Positions 46,942 through 54,842 of a DNA stretch of 64,000 bases are shown piece by piece. Made by a program: the position numbers and the translations under genes. The notes below the pieces were generated by a model. It was not told the origin of the DNA and ran no database searches. It worked only from the letters and a program-made list of their open reading frames with translations. Source of the stretch: Nocardioides jejuensis (GTDB lineage Bacteria; Actinomycetota; Actinomycetes; Propionibacteriales; Nocardioidaceae); assembly GCF_004337475.1 (NCBI RefSeq), contig NZ_SJZJ01000017.1:1-64000 (forward strand), written 5' to 3'. Every line of letters begins with the position of its first letter. The first letter of the stretch is position 1.

Positions 46942-47353
46942 GGACCCCGCGGACGGCGGCGGCGTGTCGTCCACCGACACGCCGGAGCCCGGGAAAATCC
47001 CGGGAAATGAACGGTGACGAGGACCCGTCCCTGACCTGCAGGAACGGGCGTTGTCGCTGGTCAGATGAGGGTTGACATCAGCGCCGGAAACCAGCACATT
47101 CGGGCAGTCCGCCCGCGCAGCCGTCGCGGTCGAACCGGCCGGAAGGCGCCGTACTCCTCGGGTCCCACCAGTTCCGAACGAGTGCGTTGTCCGCCAGTCG
47201 GGGACCCGCTTCGGGGGCAGACGCGCAGGAACCCGACTCCCTAGACAACTTCCCGGGCACAGCAGCCAGCGGCGCTCCGGGTGGGCCCGAAGGGTCGGCC
47301 CATTCCTTCGCCTGCGGAGGGAGGGGTGCGGGCACGCCGGTAACCTAGCCGCC
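46942..47353. other. 412-bp intergenic stretch without a supported gene
   Basis: The stretch between the hydrolase gene and lnt holds a small hairpin, CCCGGGA (46988-46994), loop AAA, TCCCGGG (46998-47004), possibly the terminator of the hydrolase gene. Near 47341 is the lnt -10. Open frames on both strands lack codon bias and family similarity. I see no tRNA, RNase P, SRP or tmRNA hallmarks. An unrecognised small RNA or a small protein cannot be excluded. Confidence 0.6.
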
Positions 47354-48853
47354 GTGCCCACCCGCCTCCTCGTCGCCACGACGGCTGGTGTGATCACCGC
47401 ACTGGCCTTCGAGCCGGTGACATGGGCCTGGCTGATGCCGGTCGGGCTTGCCGCCTACTTCCTCGCGGTCCGCGGCGCGACCCCGATTCGCGCCGCGGCC
47501 GCTGGCGGCGCCTACGGTCTGGGCTTCTTCGGGATGCACCTGATCTGGATGCGCACGCTGGGCACCGACGCGTGGATCTCCATCACCGTGCTCCAGACGG
47601 CGTTCCTGGTCGTGCTCGGCGTCGTCCTGGCGCGGCTCGGTGAGCTGCGCCGCTGGCCGCTCTGGTACGCCGTCGCGTGGCTCGCGGGGGAGACGGTCCG
47701 CGGTCACCTGCCGTTCGGCGGGTTCACGTGGGGCGACCTCGGCCTCGGCGTGATCGACACCCCCGTGGCGGCGTGGCTTCCGTGGGTCGGCGTTCCCGGT
47801 GCGAGCCTCGTGGTCGCCGGGCTGGGTGCCGGTCTGGCCTGGCTGCTCACCGAGGGACGGGGACGCACCGCCACCCTGGTCGTGGTCGGCTTCGTGGTGC
47901 TGCTCGCCGTACCTGCGTGGGTGCAGCCGCCTCGCCACAGCACAGGCAGCACGACCGTGGCGCTGGTCCAGGGCGATGTGCCGGGCGACGGCACGCTCGT
48001 GGCGACGTACCACTACCAGGTGACGCGGTCGCACTCCGACCTGACCGTTCGACTCGCCCACGACGTCGCGGACGGTCGCGAGCCCGCGCCGGACTTCGTC
48101 GTGTGGCCCGAGAACTCCACCGCCGTCGACCCGGCGATCGACCCGCGGGTCCGCCGCGACGTCACCCGGGCGGTGGCCCACATCGGACGTCCGGTGCTGA
48201 TCGGTGCCATCTCCGACGACCCCCGCGACAGCTCACGCGTGATCAACCAGGGCATCGTGATGGACCCCTTGTCCGGCGCGGGGGAGACCTACGTCAAGGC
48301 GCACCCCGTCCCGTTCGGTGAGTTCGTGCCGTGGCGCGGCCTGTTCGGCAAGCGCTTCACGGAGGACATCGGCCTGGTCCGCCGCGACATGGAGGCGGGG
48401 ACGCGCACGACGCCGCTGGCGATCGCCGGCACCAAGGTCGCGGACGCGATCTGCTTCGACATCGCCTTCACGGAGCCCCTCGCGGCGGAGGTGCGCAACG
48501 GCGCGCAGCTCGTCGTCGTCCAGACCTCCAACGCAACCTTCATCAACACGCGGCAGATCGACCAGCAGTTCGCGATGACGCGCGTGCGAGCCAAGGAGCT
48601 CGGTCGCAGCATCGCGGTCGCCTCGACCAACGGGCGTACCGGCTTCATCGACGCCGACGGCAACGTGGTCGACACCGCCCAGACCCGCACCAAGGACGTG
48701 CTGGTCCGCCCGGTCCGCCTGTACGACAGCCGGCCACCGTCGGTGTGGGTGGGACCTGTCCTCGGACCTGTCGCCGTGGCGTTGACGTTGCTTGGGCTCG
48801 TGTTCACGTCTCGCGCGTATCTTCGAAGGCGTGAACAGCGAAGGACGCAGTGA
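47354..48853 (+). CDS. lnt: Apolipoprotein N-acyltransferase Lnt
   Basis: A 499-residue membrane enzyme that adds the third acyl chain to lipoproteins. Seven or so N-terminal transmembrane segments hold the phospholipid-binding region (FGGFTWGDLGLGV). The nitrilase-like C-terminal half has the triad Glu in VVWPENST, Lys in YVKAHPVPFGEFVPWR and Cys in ADAICFDIAF. The start is GTG 47354 with TAACCT (47341-47346) 7 nt upstream; the frame is open farther upstream but without similarity. It is followed and overlapped by ppm1, as in mycobacteria, where the two can be fused. Confidence 0.95.
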   Translation: MPTRLLVATTAGVITALAFEPVTWAWLMPVGLAAYFLAVRGATPIRAAAAGGAYGLGFFGMHLIWMRTLGTDAWISITVLQTAFLVVLGVVLARLGELRRWPLWYAVAWLAGETVRGHLPFGGFTWGDLGLGVIDTPVAAWLPWVGVPGASLVVAGLGAGLAWLLTEGRGRTATLVVVGFVVLLAVPAWVQPPRHSTGSTTVALVQGDVPGDGTLVATYHYQVTRSHSDLTVRLAHDVADGREPAPDFVVWPENSTAVDPAIDPRVRRDVTRAVAHIGRPVLIGAISDDPRDSSRVINQGIVMDPLSGAGETYVKAHPVPFGEFVPWRGLFGKRFTEDIGLVRRDMEAGTRTTPLAIAGTKVADAICFDIAFTEPLAAEVRNGAQLVVVQTSNATFINTRQIDQQFAMTRVRAKELGRSIAVASTNGRTGFIDADGNVVDTAQTRTKDVLVRPVRLYDSRPPSVWVGPVLGPVAVALTLLGLVFTSRAYLRRREQRRTQ

Positions 48854-49610
48854 CGTGAACGACGGACTCGGCGGTACCGTCATGGTCGTTCCCACGTACA
48901 ACGAGGCGGAGAACATCGCCTGGATCGTGGGCCGGCTCCGCGCCGCCGAGCCGGAGGTCGACGTGATGATCGTCGACGACGGCTCACCCGACGGCACCGG
49001 CGCCCTCGCCGACGCTCTCGCGGCGGAGGACCGGCAGATCCAGGTCGTGCACCGCACGGAGAAGGCCGGCCTCGGTGCGGCGTACCTGCATGGTTTCCAG
49101 GTCGCGCTCGCGCAGGGCTACGACGTCATCGGCGAGATGGACGCCGACGGGTCGCACCAGCCGGAGCAGCTCTATCGCCTCCGCTCGGCGCTGCTCGACG
49201 CAGATCTCGTCATCGGCTCGCGCTACATCCCGGGCGGCTCGGTCGTGAACTGGCCGCTCTTCCGGCGCCTGCTCTCAGCCTTCGGCAACCTCTACGTCCG
49301 CCTTCTCCTGGGCATCAAGGTGCACGACTCGACAGCGGGCTTCCGCCTCTTCCGGCGTACGACGCTGGAGAAGATCGACATCGCGACCGTCAACGTGACG
49401 GGCTACGTCTTCCAGACCGACATGGCCTGGCGGACCATCCAGTCCGGCCTCACGGTGCGCGAGGTGCCGATCGAGTTCATCGAGCGCGAGCGCGGTGACT
49501 CCAAGATGAGCCGCGCCGTCGCGATCGAGTCGCTGCAGCGGATCACCTGGTGGGGCCTGAAGCAGCGCCGGGCCCAGTTCTTCCGCGCCTTGCGCGGCAT
49601 GCGACGCTGA
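48831..49610 (+). CDS. ppm1: Polyprenol monophosphomannose synthase (GT2)
   Basis: A GT2 glycosyltransferase of about 259 residues that makes the mannosyl donor polyprenyl-phosphomannose from GDP-mannose for lipoglycans and protein O-mannosylation. Motifs are VVPTYNEAENI, VDDGSPDGT, the DxD-type GEMDADGSHQP and the family end EVPIEFIERERGDSKMS. There is no membrane tail. Start GTG 48831 has TATCTT (48818-48823) 7 nt upstream and overlaps lnt by 23 bp; GTG 48855 just after the lnt stop is the alternative. Confidence 0.93.
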   Translation: MNSEGRSDVNDGLGGTVMVVPTYNEAENIAWIVGRLRAAEPEVDVMIVDDGSPDGTGALADALAAEDRQIQVVHRTEKAGLGAAYLHGFQVALAQGYDVIGEMDADGSHQPEQLYRLRSALLDADLVIGSRYIPGGSVVNWPLFRRLLSAFGNLYVRLLLGIKVHDSTAGFRLFRRTTLEKIDIATVNVTGYVFQTDMAWRTIQSGLTVREVPIEFIERERGDSKMSRAVAIESLQRITWWGLKQRRAQFFRALRGMRR

Positions 49611-49614
49611 GGGA

Positions 49615-50112
49615 GTGACCACCTCCGTACGCCGCGTCCCCGGCTGGTTCCTCGCCGTCCTGTTCATCGGCGTACCCCTGCTCGAGCTGATCGTCATCGT
49701 CAAGGTCGGTCAGACCATCGGAGTCGGCTGGACGATCCTGCTGCTGATCGCCGACAGCGTCTTCGGCGCGTGGTTGCTCAAGCGTGAGGGCCGTCGCGCG
49801 CTGGCCGCCCTCGGCACGGCGTTCTCCTCGGGGCGCATGCCGGCGCGCGAGATCGCCGACGGCATGCTGATCCTGGTCGGCGGGGTGCTCATGCTGACGC
49901 CGGGCTTCCTCTCCGACATCCTCGGCTTCCTCTGCATCCTGCCGTTCACCCGTCCGATCGCGCGGGGCGCCCTGACCCGCTTCGTTGCCGCACGACTTGT
50001 CGCCATGCCCGCTGGTCCGCTGACCGGTGGACCCGCCTTCGGCGGAAATGAGCGACGACCCCGCCCCGAGGGCCACGGTGATGTGGTCCAGGGCGAGGTC
50101 GTCGACGACTGA
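49615..50112 (+). CDS. fxsA: FxsA family membrane protein
   Basis: A 165-residue protein with three to four hydrophobic segments. The family core is FLAVLFIGVPLLELIVIVKVGQTIGVGWTILLLIADSVFGAWLLKREGRRAL, followed by ADGMLILVGGVLMLTPGFLSDILGFL. In E. coli FxsA eases phage exclusion; its general function is unknown. GTG 49615 lies 4 nt after the ppm1 stop, with GAGGG upstream. The C-terminal 45 residues are soluble and variable. Confidence 0.9.
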   Translation: MTTSVRRVPGWFLAVLFIGVPLLELIVIVKVGQTIGVGWTILLLIADSVFGAWLLKREGRRALAALGTAFSSGRMPAREIADGMLILVGGVLMLTPGFLSDILGFLCILPFTRPIARGALTRFVAARLVAMPAGPLTGGPAFGGNERRPRPEGHGDVVQGEVVDD

Positions 50113-50123
50113 GTCAGCCAGCG

Positions 50124-50510
50124 TCAGGCGTTGGCCTTCTTCTTGGCCTTGCTCGGGCGGTGCAGGTGGGCCGGGCCGATCTCGCCACCGCGCAGCAGCT
50201 CGAGGCGCTCGGTGAGGATGTCCTCGAGCTCCTCGACGGAGCGGCGCTCGAGCAGCATGTCCCAGTGCGTGCGGACCGGCTTCTCGGCCTTCGCCTCGGG
50301 CAGGATGCCGGCGGCGCTCAGCGCGACGGTGCCGCAGCGCGGGCACTCCCACTGGGCCGGGATGTCCGCCTCGACCGACATGGTGATCTCGAAGAAGTGC
50401 CCCTGCGGGCAGTTGTAACCGACCTGCTGCCGCGCAGCGAACTCGATCCCGCGCTCGTCCTCGAAGCTCTGGCCTCCGAGACGAGCCCCACGCAGTGTGC
50501 GCTCTGCCAT
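50124..50510 (-). CDS. rbpA: RNA polymerase-binding protein RbpA
   Basis: A 128-residue actinobacterial transcription activator that binds the principal sigma factor and RNA polymerase and stabilises the open complex. The N-terminal tail and core are recognisable: RGARLGGQSFEDERGIEFA, the zinc site in YNCPQGHFF plus ECPRCG, and the C-terminal sigma-interaction helix THWDMLLERRSVEELEDILTERLELLR. Start ATG 50510 has a strong GGAGGT site; a longer frame upstream is not conserved. A sigma-R-type promoter sits about 110 bp upstream. Confidence 0.96.
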   Translation of the reverse strand: MAERTLRGARLGGQSFEDERGIEFAARQQVGYNCPQGHFFEITMSVEADIPAQWECPRCGTVALSAAGILPEAKAEKPVRTHWDMLLERRSVEELEDILTERLELLRGGEIGPAHLHRPSKAKKKANA

Positions 50511-50618
50511 TGCTACCTCCGGATGACGTCGGGTGGATTGGTGTCTCTCGCAGATGGGACGGACGGGTGTGGTCACCATGACGCGAGCAACGGACACCAG
50601 TTGGTGTCGCTGTCATCA

Positions 50619-50645
50619 AACGTACGGGCAGGGGCAAGGATTCCC
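50619..50645 (-). promoter_or_regulatory. Sigma-R/SigH-type promoter of rbpA
   Basis: Reading leftward on the minus strand: GGGAAT (50645-50640), an 18-nt spacer, GTT (50621-50619). This is an exact match to the Streptomyces thiol-stress sigma-R consensus GGGAAT-N18-GTT. The predicted start near 50613 gives a leader of about 100 nt before rbpA. In S. coelicolor rbpA is a known sigma-R target. Confidence 0.75.
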
Positions 50646-50661
50646 GCCCCTGCGCGACGGT

Positions 50662-52020
50662 TCAGACGTTGCCAGCGTCCCGCATCCCGCGCGCCGTGTC
50701 GACCCGGGCCAGGAGGGCGCCGCCGAGCACGAAGAACGCGATGAGCGCAAAGATCGCGGGCCGGTAGGAACCGGTCAGCTGGTAGACCAGACCGAAGGTG
50801 AGCGTGCCGAACCACGACGTGCCGCGGTCCATCGCGTGATAGAAGCTGAAGAACTCACCCTCGCGGCCGCGGGGGATCAGCAACGAGAAGTAGGAGCGCG
50901 CCAGCGCCTGCGTGCCTCCGAGCACGAGCCCGATCGCCACACCGAGCGCCAGGAAGGGAACCAGCGCCTTCTCGGGCAGCACCAGCGCGACCGTCACGAT
51001 CACCATCCAGACCACGAGCCCGCCGAGGATGACCTTCTTCGCGCCCATCGACGCGGCCAGTCGTCCGAAGAGCAACGCGCCGAAGAACGCAACGAACTGC
51101 ACCATCAGGATCGTGCCGATGAGCACCGAGGTGGCGAAGCCGAGCTCCTCCTGGCCGTACGTCGAGGCGGCGTACACGACCGTCTGGATGCCGTCGTTGA
51201 AGAACAGGTAGGCAATCAGGAACAGCAGCGCCATCGGATAGCGGCGCAGCTCCTTCAGGGTGACCCAGAGCTGGCCGAAGCTCGCCTGGATGACGCCGCC
51301 ACCGGCAGCGACCTCGTGCACGGGCGGATGATCGCTCAGGCCCCGCATCGGGATGATCGTGAACGCCGCCCACCACACCGCCGCGGAGAGCATCGAGAGC
51401 CGGACGGCCATGGACTCCGAGAGCCCGAACGTGTCGTGCAGCAGGACCATGGCGAGGTTCACGGCGAGCAGGAGCCCACCACCGAGATATCCCCACGCCC
51501 AGCCGCGTGAGCTCACCCGGTCGCGGTCGTCCTCCTCGGCGATCAGGGGGAGGAAGGCGTCGTTGACCGTGATCGCCGCACCGAGGCAGATGTTCGCCAC
51601 GATCATGGCGAGCGCACCGATCTGCCAGTCCGTGCCCTCGACGAAGAAGAGCAGTGCACCGGCCGCCGACCCGACCCAGGTGAATCCTCCGAGCAGGCGC
51701 TTCTTCCGGGCGGTCCTGTCGGCGATCGCGCCGATCAGCGGGAGCAGGACCGCGCCGAGGAGCGTGGAGAACGTGACGATGTACGACGGCAGCGCGCCCG
51801 GAGCGATGTGCAGCCCGAGCACCGCGAGGTCCCGCGCGCAGTCACGCCCGTCGTCACTCGTGTAGCCACAAGCGGCCTTCTCCGCCACCGCGATGAGGTA
51901 CGGCGCGAAGAGCACCGTCTGCACCGTCGTGACGAAGGCACTGTTGGCCCAGTCGTACCAGTACCAGGCGCGCTGCTCGCGACGGCGTGCAAGGGGGCGG
52001 AGGTCGGCGATCCCGCTCAT
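50662..52020 (-). CDS. MFS transporter, Atg22/UMF1-like
   Basis: A 452-residue transporter with twelve predicted membrane segments. The N-terminus EQRAWYWYDWANSAFVTTVQTVLFAPYL is characteristic of the Atg22-like (UMF1) family, related to vacuolar amino-acid effluxers. A 40-residue external loop after helix 1 carries two Cys (CGYTSDDGRDC) and may form a disulfide. ATG 52020 overlaps the stop of the GDPD gene (ATGA), so the two are translationally coupled. The substrate is unknown. Confidence 0.92.
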   Translation of the reverse strand: MSGIADLRPLARRREQRAWYWYDWANSAFVTTVQTVLFAPYLIAVAEKAACGYTSDDGRDCARDLAVLGLHIAPGALPSYIVTFSTLLGAVLLPLIGAIADRTARKKRLLGGFTWVGSAAGALLFFVEGTDWQIGALAMIVANICLGAAITVNDAFLPLIAEEDDRDRVSSRGWAWGYLGGGLLLAVNLAMVLLHDTFGLSESMAVRLSMLSAAVWWAAFTIIPMRGLSDHPPVHEVAAGGGVIQASFGQLWVTLKELRRYPMALLFLIAYLFFNDGIQTVVYAASTYGQEELGFATSVLIGTILMVQFVAFFGALLFGRLAASMGAKKVILGGLVVWMVIVTVALVLPEKALVPFLALGVAIGLVLGGTQALARSYFSLLIPRGREGEFFSFYHAMDRGTSWFGTLTFGLVYQLTGSYRPAIFALIAFFVLGGALLARVDTARGMRDAGNV

Positions 52021-52775
52021 GAGTCCTCCTCGGTCGTCCACAGGCCCAGCTCGGTCAGGGTGTCACGCAGGACGTCGGTGCGGTCTGTGAAGATGCCGTC
52101 GACGCCAAGGTGGTGCAGCCGGCGGATCTCCTCGGCGTCGTCGACCGTCCAGACGTGCACCTCGACACCCGCCTCGTGCGCCTTCTCGACGAAGCGGCGG
52201 GTCACCACGAGCACCCGGCCGTGGCGCACCGGCACCTGCAGCGCCTGCGGGCGGCCTCCGGTCAGCCGACGTGCCAGGTGACCCGTGGGCGCCAGGAGAA
52301 AGGCCGCGACCTCGACGGGGTGCGCCGACGTGGGCACCTCCGGCCCCGCCACCCGCCGGAACTCGCGGAGCGCGGCGGGGGAGAAGGAACCGACCATCAC
52401 ACGCTCCTGGAGACCGCGCTCGACGATGAACCGCGCGAGCGGGGCCGCTGCACGACGCGACTTGATGTCGATGTTGAAGCTCGCCCCGGGAAAAGCCGCA
52501 ACCAGCTCCTCCAGCGTGGGCACCGGCTCGCTGCCGCCCACCCGCGCCGCGCGCACCTCGTCGTACGTCAGGTCGGCGATGGCCCCGGTCAGGTCGGTGA
52601 CGCGGTCCAGCCGTGCGTCGTGGAAGGCGAGCAGCACGCCGTCGCGGGTCACGTGGACGTCGGTCTCGAGGTGCCGGTAGCCGAGCGCCACCGCATGGCG
52701 GAACGCCGCCAGGGTGTTCTCCAGGCCCTCGAGATCAGGGTGCCGGGCGCCGCCGCGGTGGGCGAAGGGGGTCAT
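52017..52775 (-). CDS. Glycerophosphodiester phosphodiesterase
   Basis: A 252-residue TIM-barrel enzyme that splits glycerophosphodiesters into glycerol 3-phosphate and an alcohol. Motifs are FAHRGG (general acid His), LENTLAAFRHAVALGYRHLETDVHVTRDGVLLAFHD (metal Glu, Asp and His) and NIDIKS. The start is ATG 52775 (MTPFAHRGG); an upstream ATG would add 17 unconserved residues. It has no signal peptide, so it is cytosolic. It precedes and overlaps the Atg22-like transporter gene, suggesting linked uptake and breakdown or export. Confidence 0.93.
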   Translation of the reverse strand: MTPFAHRGGARHPDLEGLENTLAAFRHAVALGYRHLETDVHVTRDGVLLAFHDARLDRVTDLTGAIADLTYDEVRAARVGGSEPVPTLEELVAAFPGASFNIDIKSRRAAAPLARFIVERGLQERVMVGSFSPAALREFRRVAGPEVPTSAHPVEVAAFLLAPTGHLARRLTGGRPQALQVPVRHGRVLVVTRRFVEKAHEAGVEVHVWTVDDAEEIRRLHHLGVDGIFTDRTDVLRDTLTELGLWTTEEDS

Positions 52776-52856
52776 GCAGCCATCGTGGCAAAGAACCTGC
52801 GACGCCACATGGAGCGACCTGCTCACAACGGGGCATCAGGGGAGTAGGTTCACCCC

Positions 52857-53123
52857 ATGGATGCGGAGTCGATGGCCTGCCCCCGGTGCGGCGCAGGGAT
52901 GGTGGAGCGCGGCGTCGGCCGCGTGGTGGTCCAGCAGTGCCCCGATGGGCACGGTGTCTTCCTGCCGCGGGTCGAGCTGGCCGAGCTGATCGACGCCGAG
53001 CGCGCTTGGCACGAGTCCGACGGGCGTCACACCATGGCGATCCCGCGGATCACCGCCGACATGACCGCCCCGCCGCCCAAGCCGCCGCGTCCACTCGCCT
53101 GGATCGCCACCCTCTTCGACTGA
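52857..53123 (+). CDS. Small zf-TFIIB-type zinc-ribbon protein
   Basis: An 88-residue protein with CPRCGAGMVERGVGRVVVQQCPDGHGVFLPRVELAELI, the TFIIB-like zinc ribbon (C-x2-C ... C-x2-H) seen in short bacterial proteins of unknown role. The C-terminal half is Pro-rich and ends WIATLFD. TAGGTT (52845-52850) ends 6 nt before ATG 52857, so it is leaderless. It is convergent with murA across a strong terminator. Confidence 0.88.
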   Translation: MDAESMACPRCGAGMVERGVGRVVVQQCPDGHGVFLPRVELAELIDAERAWHESDGRHTMAIPRITADMTAPPPKPPRPLAWIATLFD

Positions 53124-53138
53124 CCCCCACACGCACAC

Positions 53139-53169
53139 GAGCCCGCCGCGACCAGGTCGCGGCGGGCTC
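53139..53169. terminator. Bidirectional hairpin terminator between zinc-ribbon gene and murA
   Basis: A perfect 14-bp stem: GAGCCCGCCGCGAC (53139-53152) and GTCGCGGCGGGCTC (53156-53169) with a CAG loop, 15 nt from each stop codon. This is the strongest intergenic stem in the window. Confidence 0.85.
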
Positions 53170-53183
53170 GTCGTACGTCTGTG

Positions 53184-54710
53184 TCAGATGTCGCGGAACG
53201 TCACGATGTTGGCGCCGAGCTCGTTGAGCCGCTCGGCCAGGTCCTCGTAACCACGGTGGATGACGTACGTCGAGCGGAGCACGCTGGTGCCCTTCGACGC
53301 GAGCATCGCGAGCAGGATGACGACGGCCGGACGCAGCGCCGGCGGGCAGACGATCTCGGTGCCGGAGAAGTGCGTCGGACCCTCGACGAGCACGCGGTGC
53401 GGGTCGAGCAGCTTGACGTTGCCGCCGAGCTTGGTGAGCTCGGTCAGGTAGATCGCGCGGTTCTCGTAGACCCAGTCGTGCAGCAGGGTCTGGCCCTCCG
53501 CGACGGCCGCGATCACCGCGAAGAACGGCAGGTTGTCGATGTTGAGGCCCGGGAACGGCAGCGGGTGGATCTTGTCGAGCGGCGCGCGGAGCTTGGACGG
53601 CTTCGGCGTCAGGTCGACGAGGCGCGTGTGGCCGTTCTCGGCGAGGTACTCCTCCGAGATGGCGTAGCGCAGGCCCATCTCCTCGAGGGTCGCGAGCTCG
53701 ATCTCCATGAACTCGATCGGCACCCGCTGGATGGTGATCTCGGACTCGGTCACGATCGCGGCGGCGAGCAGCGACATCGCCTCGATCGGGTCCTCGGACG
53801 GCGCGTAGTCGACGTCGACGTCGATCTCGGCGAGACCCGTGACGGTCAGGGTCGTGGTGCCGACACCCTCGACCGTGACGCCGAGCTTCTGCAGGTAGAA
53901 GCAGAGGTCCTGGACCATGTAGTTGGACGAGGCGTTGCGGATGACGGTGGTGCCCGGGTGGAGCGCGGCCGCCATGAGCGCGTTCTCGGTCACGGTGTCG
54001 CCACGCTCGGTGAGGACGATCGGCTTGCCCGGCTCGACCGTCCGGTTGACCGACGCGTTGTAGGACCCGTCGGTCGTCTTGACCGTGAGGCCGAACGGAC
54101 GCAGTGCCGAGAGGTGCGGCTCGACCGTGCGCTCTCCGAGGTTGCAGCCGCCCGCGTAGGGGAGGGCGAACTCCTCCTCACGGTGCAGCAGCGGGCCGAG
54201 GAACATGATCACCGAGCGCGTACGACGGGCCGCGGCCTCGTCGATGTTCGACAGGTCGAGCACCGCCGGCGGGATGATCTCGAGGTCGTTGTCGTCGTTG
54301 AGCCAGCGGGTCTGCACACCGAGGCTCTCGAGGACCTCGATCAGCCGGTTGACCTCCTCGATCCGGGCGACCTTGCGCAGCGTCGTACGGCCCTTGTTGA
54401 GGAGGGAGGCGCACAGCAGCGCGACGCCGGCGTTCTTCGAGGTCTTGACGGCGATGGTGCCGGAGAGCTTCGTGGGGCCGGTGATCCGCAGGTGCGTGGG
54501 GCCGGCGCCGAGCGAGACGATCTCGGAGTCGAGGGCAGCACCGATGCGGGCCAGCATCTCGAGCGAGAGGTTCTGGTGGCCCTTCTCGATCCGGTTGACC
54601 GCAGACTGGCTGGTGCCGAGCAGATCAGCGAGCTGCTGCTGGGTCAGGCCACGGTGCTTGCGGGCGTCGCGGATCAGGTTGCCGATGCGTCCCAGGTAGT
54701 CCTCGGTCAT
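53184..54710 (-). CDS. murA: UDP-GlcNAc enolpyruvyl transferase (MurA) with N-terminal XRE helix-turn-helix
   Basis: A 508-residue fusion. Residues 5-65 form an XRE-type DNA-binding domain (IRDARKHRGLTQQQLADLLG, recognition segment SQSAVNRIEKG). Residues about 72-508 are a full MurA that adds enolpyruvate to UDP-GlcNAc, the first committed step of peptidoglycan. Lys92-Asn93 match the K22-N23 pair. Cys189 in AGGCNLGER matches the PEP-binding, fosfomycin-target Cys. FPGLNIDNLPFF holds the catalytic Asp. So the enzyme looks active. ATG 54710 has TACCTT (54722-54717 on this strand) 6 nt upstream; a 20-bp dyad overlaps that -10. Self-repression by the fused domain is a likely inference. Confidence 0.93.
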   Translation of the reverse strand: MTEDYLGRIGNLIRDARKHRGLTQQQLADLLGTSQSAVNRIEKGHQNLSLEMLARIGAALDSEIVSLGAGPTHLRITGPTKLSGTIAVKTSKNAGVALLCASLLNKGRTTLRKVARIEEVNRLIEVLESLGVQTRWLNDDNDLEIIPPAVLDLSNIDEAAARRTRSVIMFLGPLLHREEEFALPYAGGCNLGERTVEPHLSALRPFGLTVKTTDGSYNASVNRTVEPGKPIVLTERGDTVTENALMAAALHPGTTVIRNASSNYMVQDLCFYLQKLGVTVEGVGTTTLTVTGLAEIDVDVDYAPSEDPIEAMSLLAAAIVTESEITIQRVPIEFMEIELATLEEMGLRYAISEEYLAENGHTRLVDLTPKPSKLRAPLDKIHPLPFPGLNIDNLPFFAVIAAVAEGQTLLHDWVYENRAIYLTELTKLGGNVKLLDPHRVLVEGPTHFSGTEIVCPPALRPAVVILLAMLASKGTSVLRSTYVIHRGYEDLAERLNELGANIVTFRDI

Positions 54711-54719
54711 GCCTCCAAG

Positions 54720-54739
54720 GTATCTCAGATATGAGATAC
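54720..54739. promoter_or_regulatory. Dyad operator over the murA -10
   Basis: The arms GTATCTCA (54720-54727) and TGAGATAC (54732-54739) flank GATA. The dyad overlaps the -10 (54717-54722) of the murA fusion gene by three bases. Its size and symmetry fit an XRE-type dimer, and the only helix-turn-helix gene beside it is the murA fusion itself. Confidence 0.7.
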
Positions 54740-54842
54740 GTCAATGGAACGACGCGTCAGGCGCGCCGGGGGAGCGGCGCCACCAGGTGCCGGTCAGAAC
54801 GTCGGTGAGTCAGATTTCCGTGAAAGTGCAAGGATCGTTCCC

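Noticed and set aside
46942-47353. RNase P RNA, tmRNA or SRP RNA in the long intergenic stretch
   Set aside because: None of the diagnostic conserved sequences or a tRNA-like end is visible on either strand.
53184-54710. MurA part as a degenerate regulator without enzyme function
   Set aside because: The PEP-binding Cys, the Lys-Asn pair, the catalytic Asp and the C-terminal block are all kept, so loss of activity is not supported.
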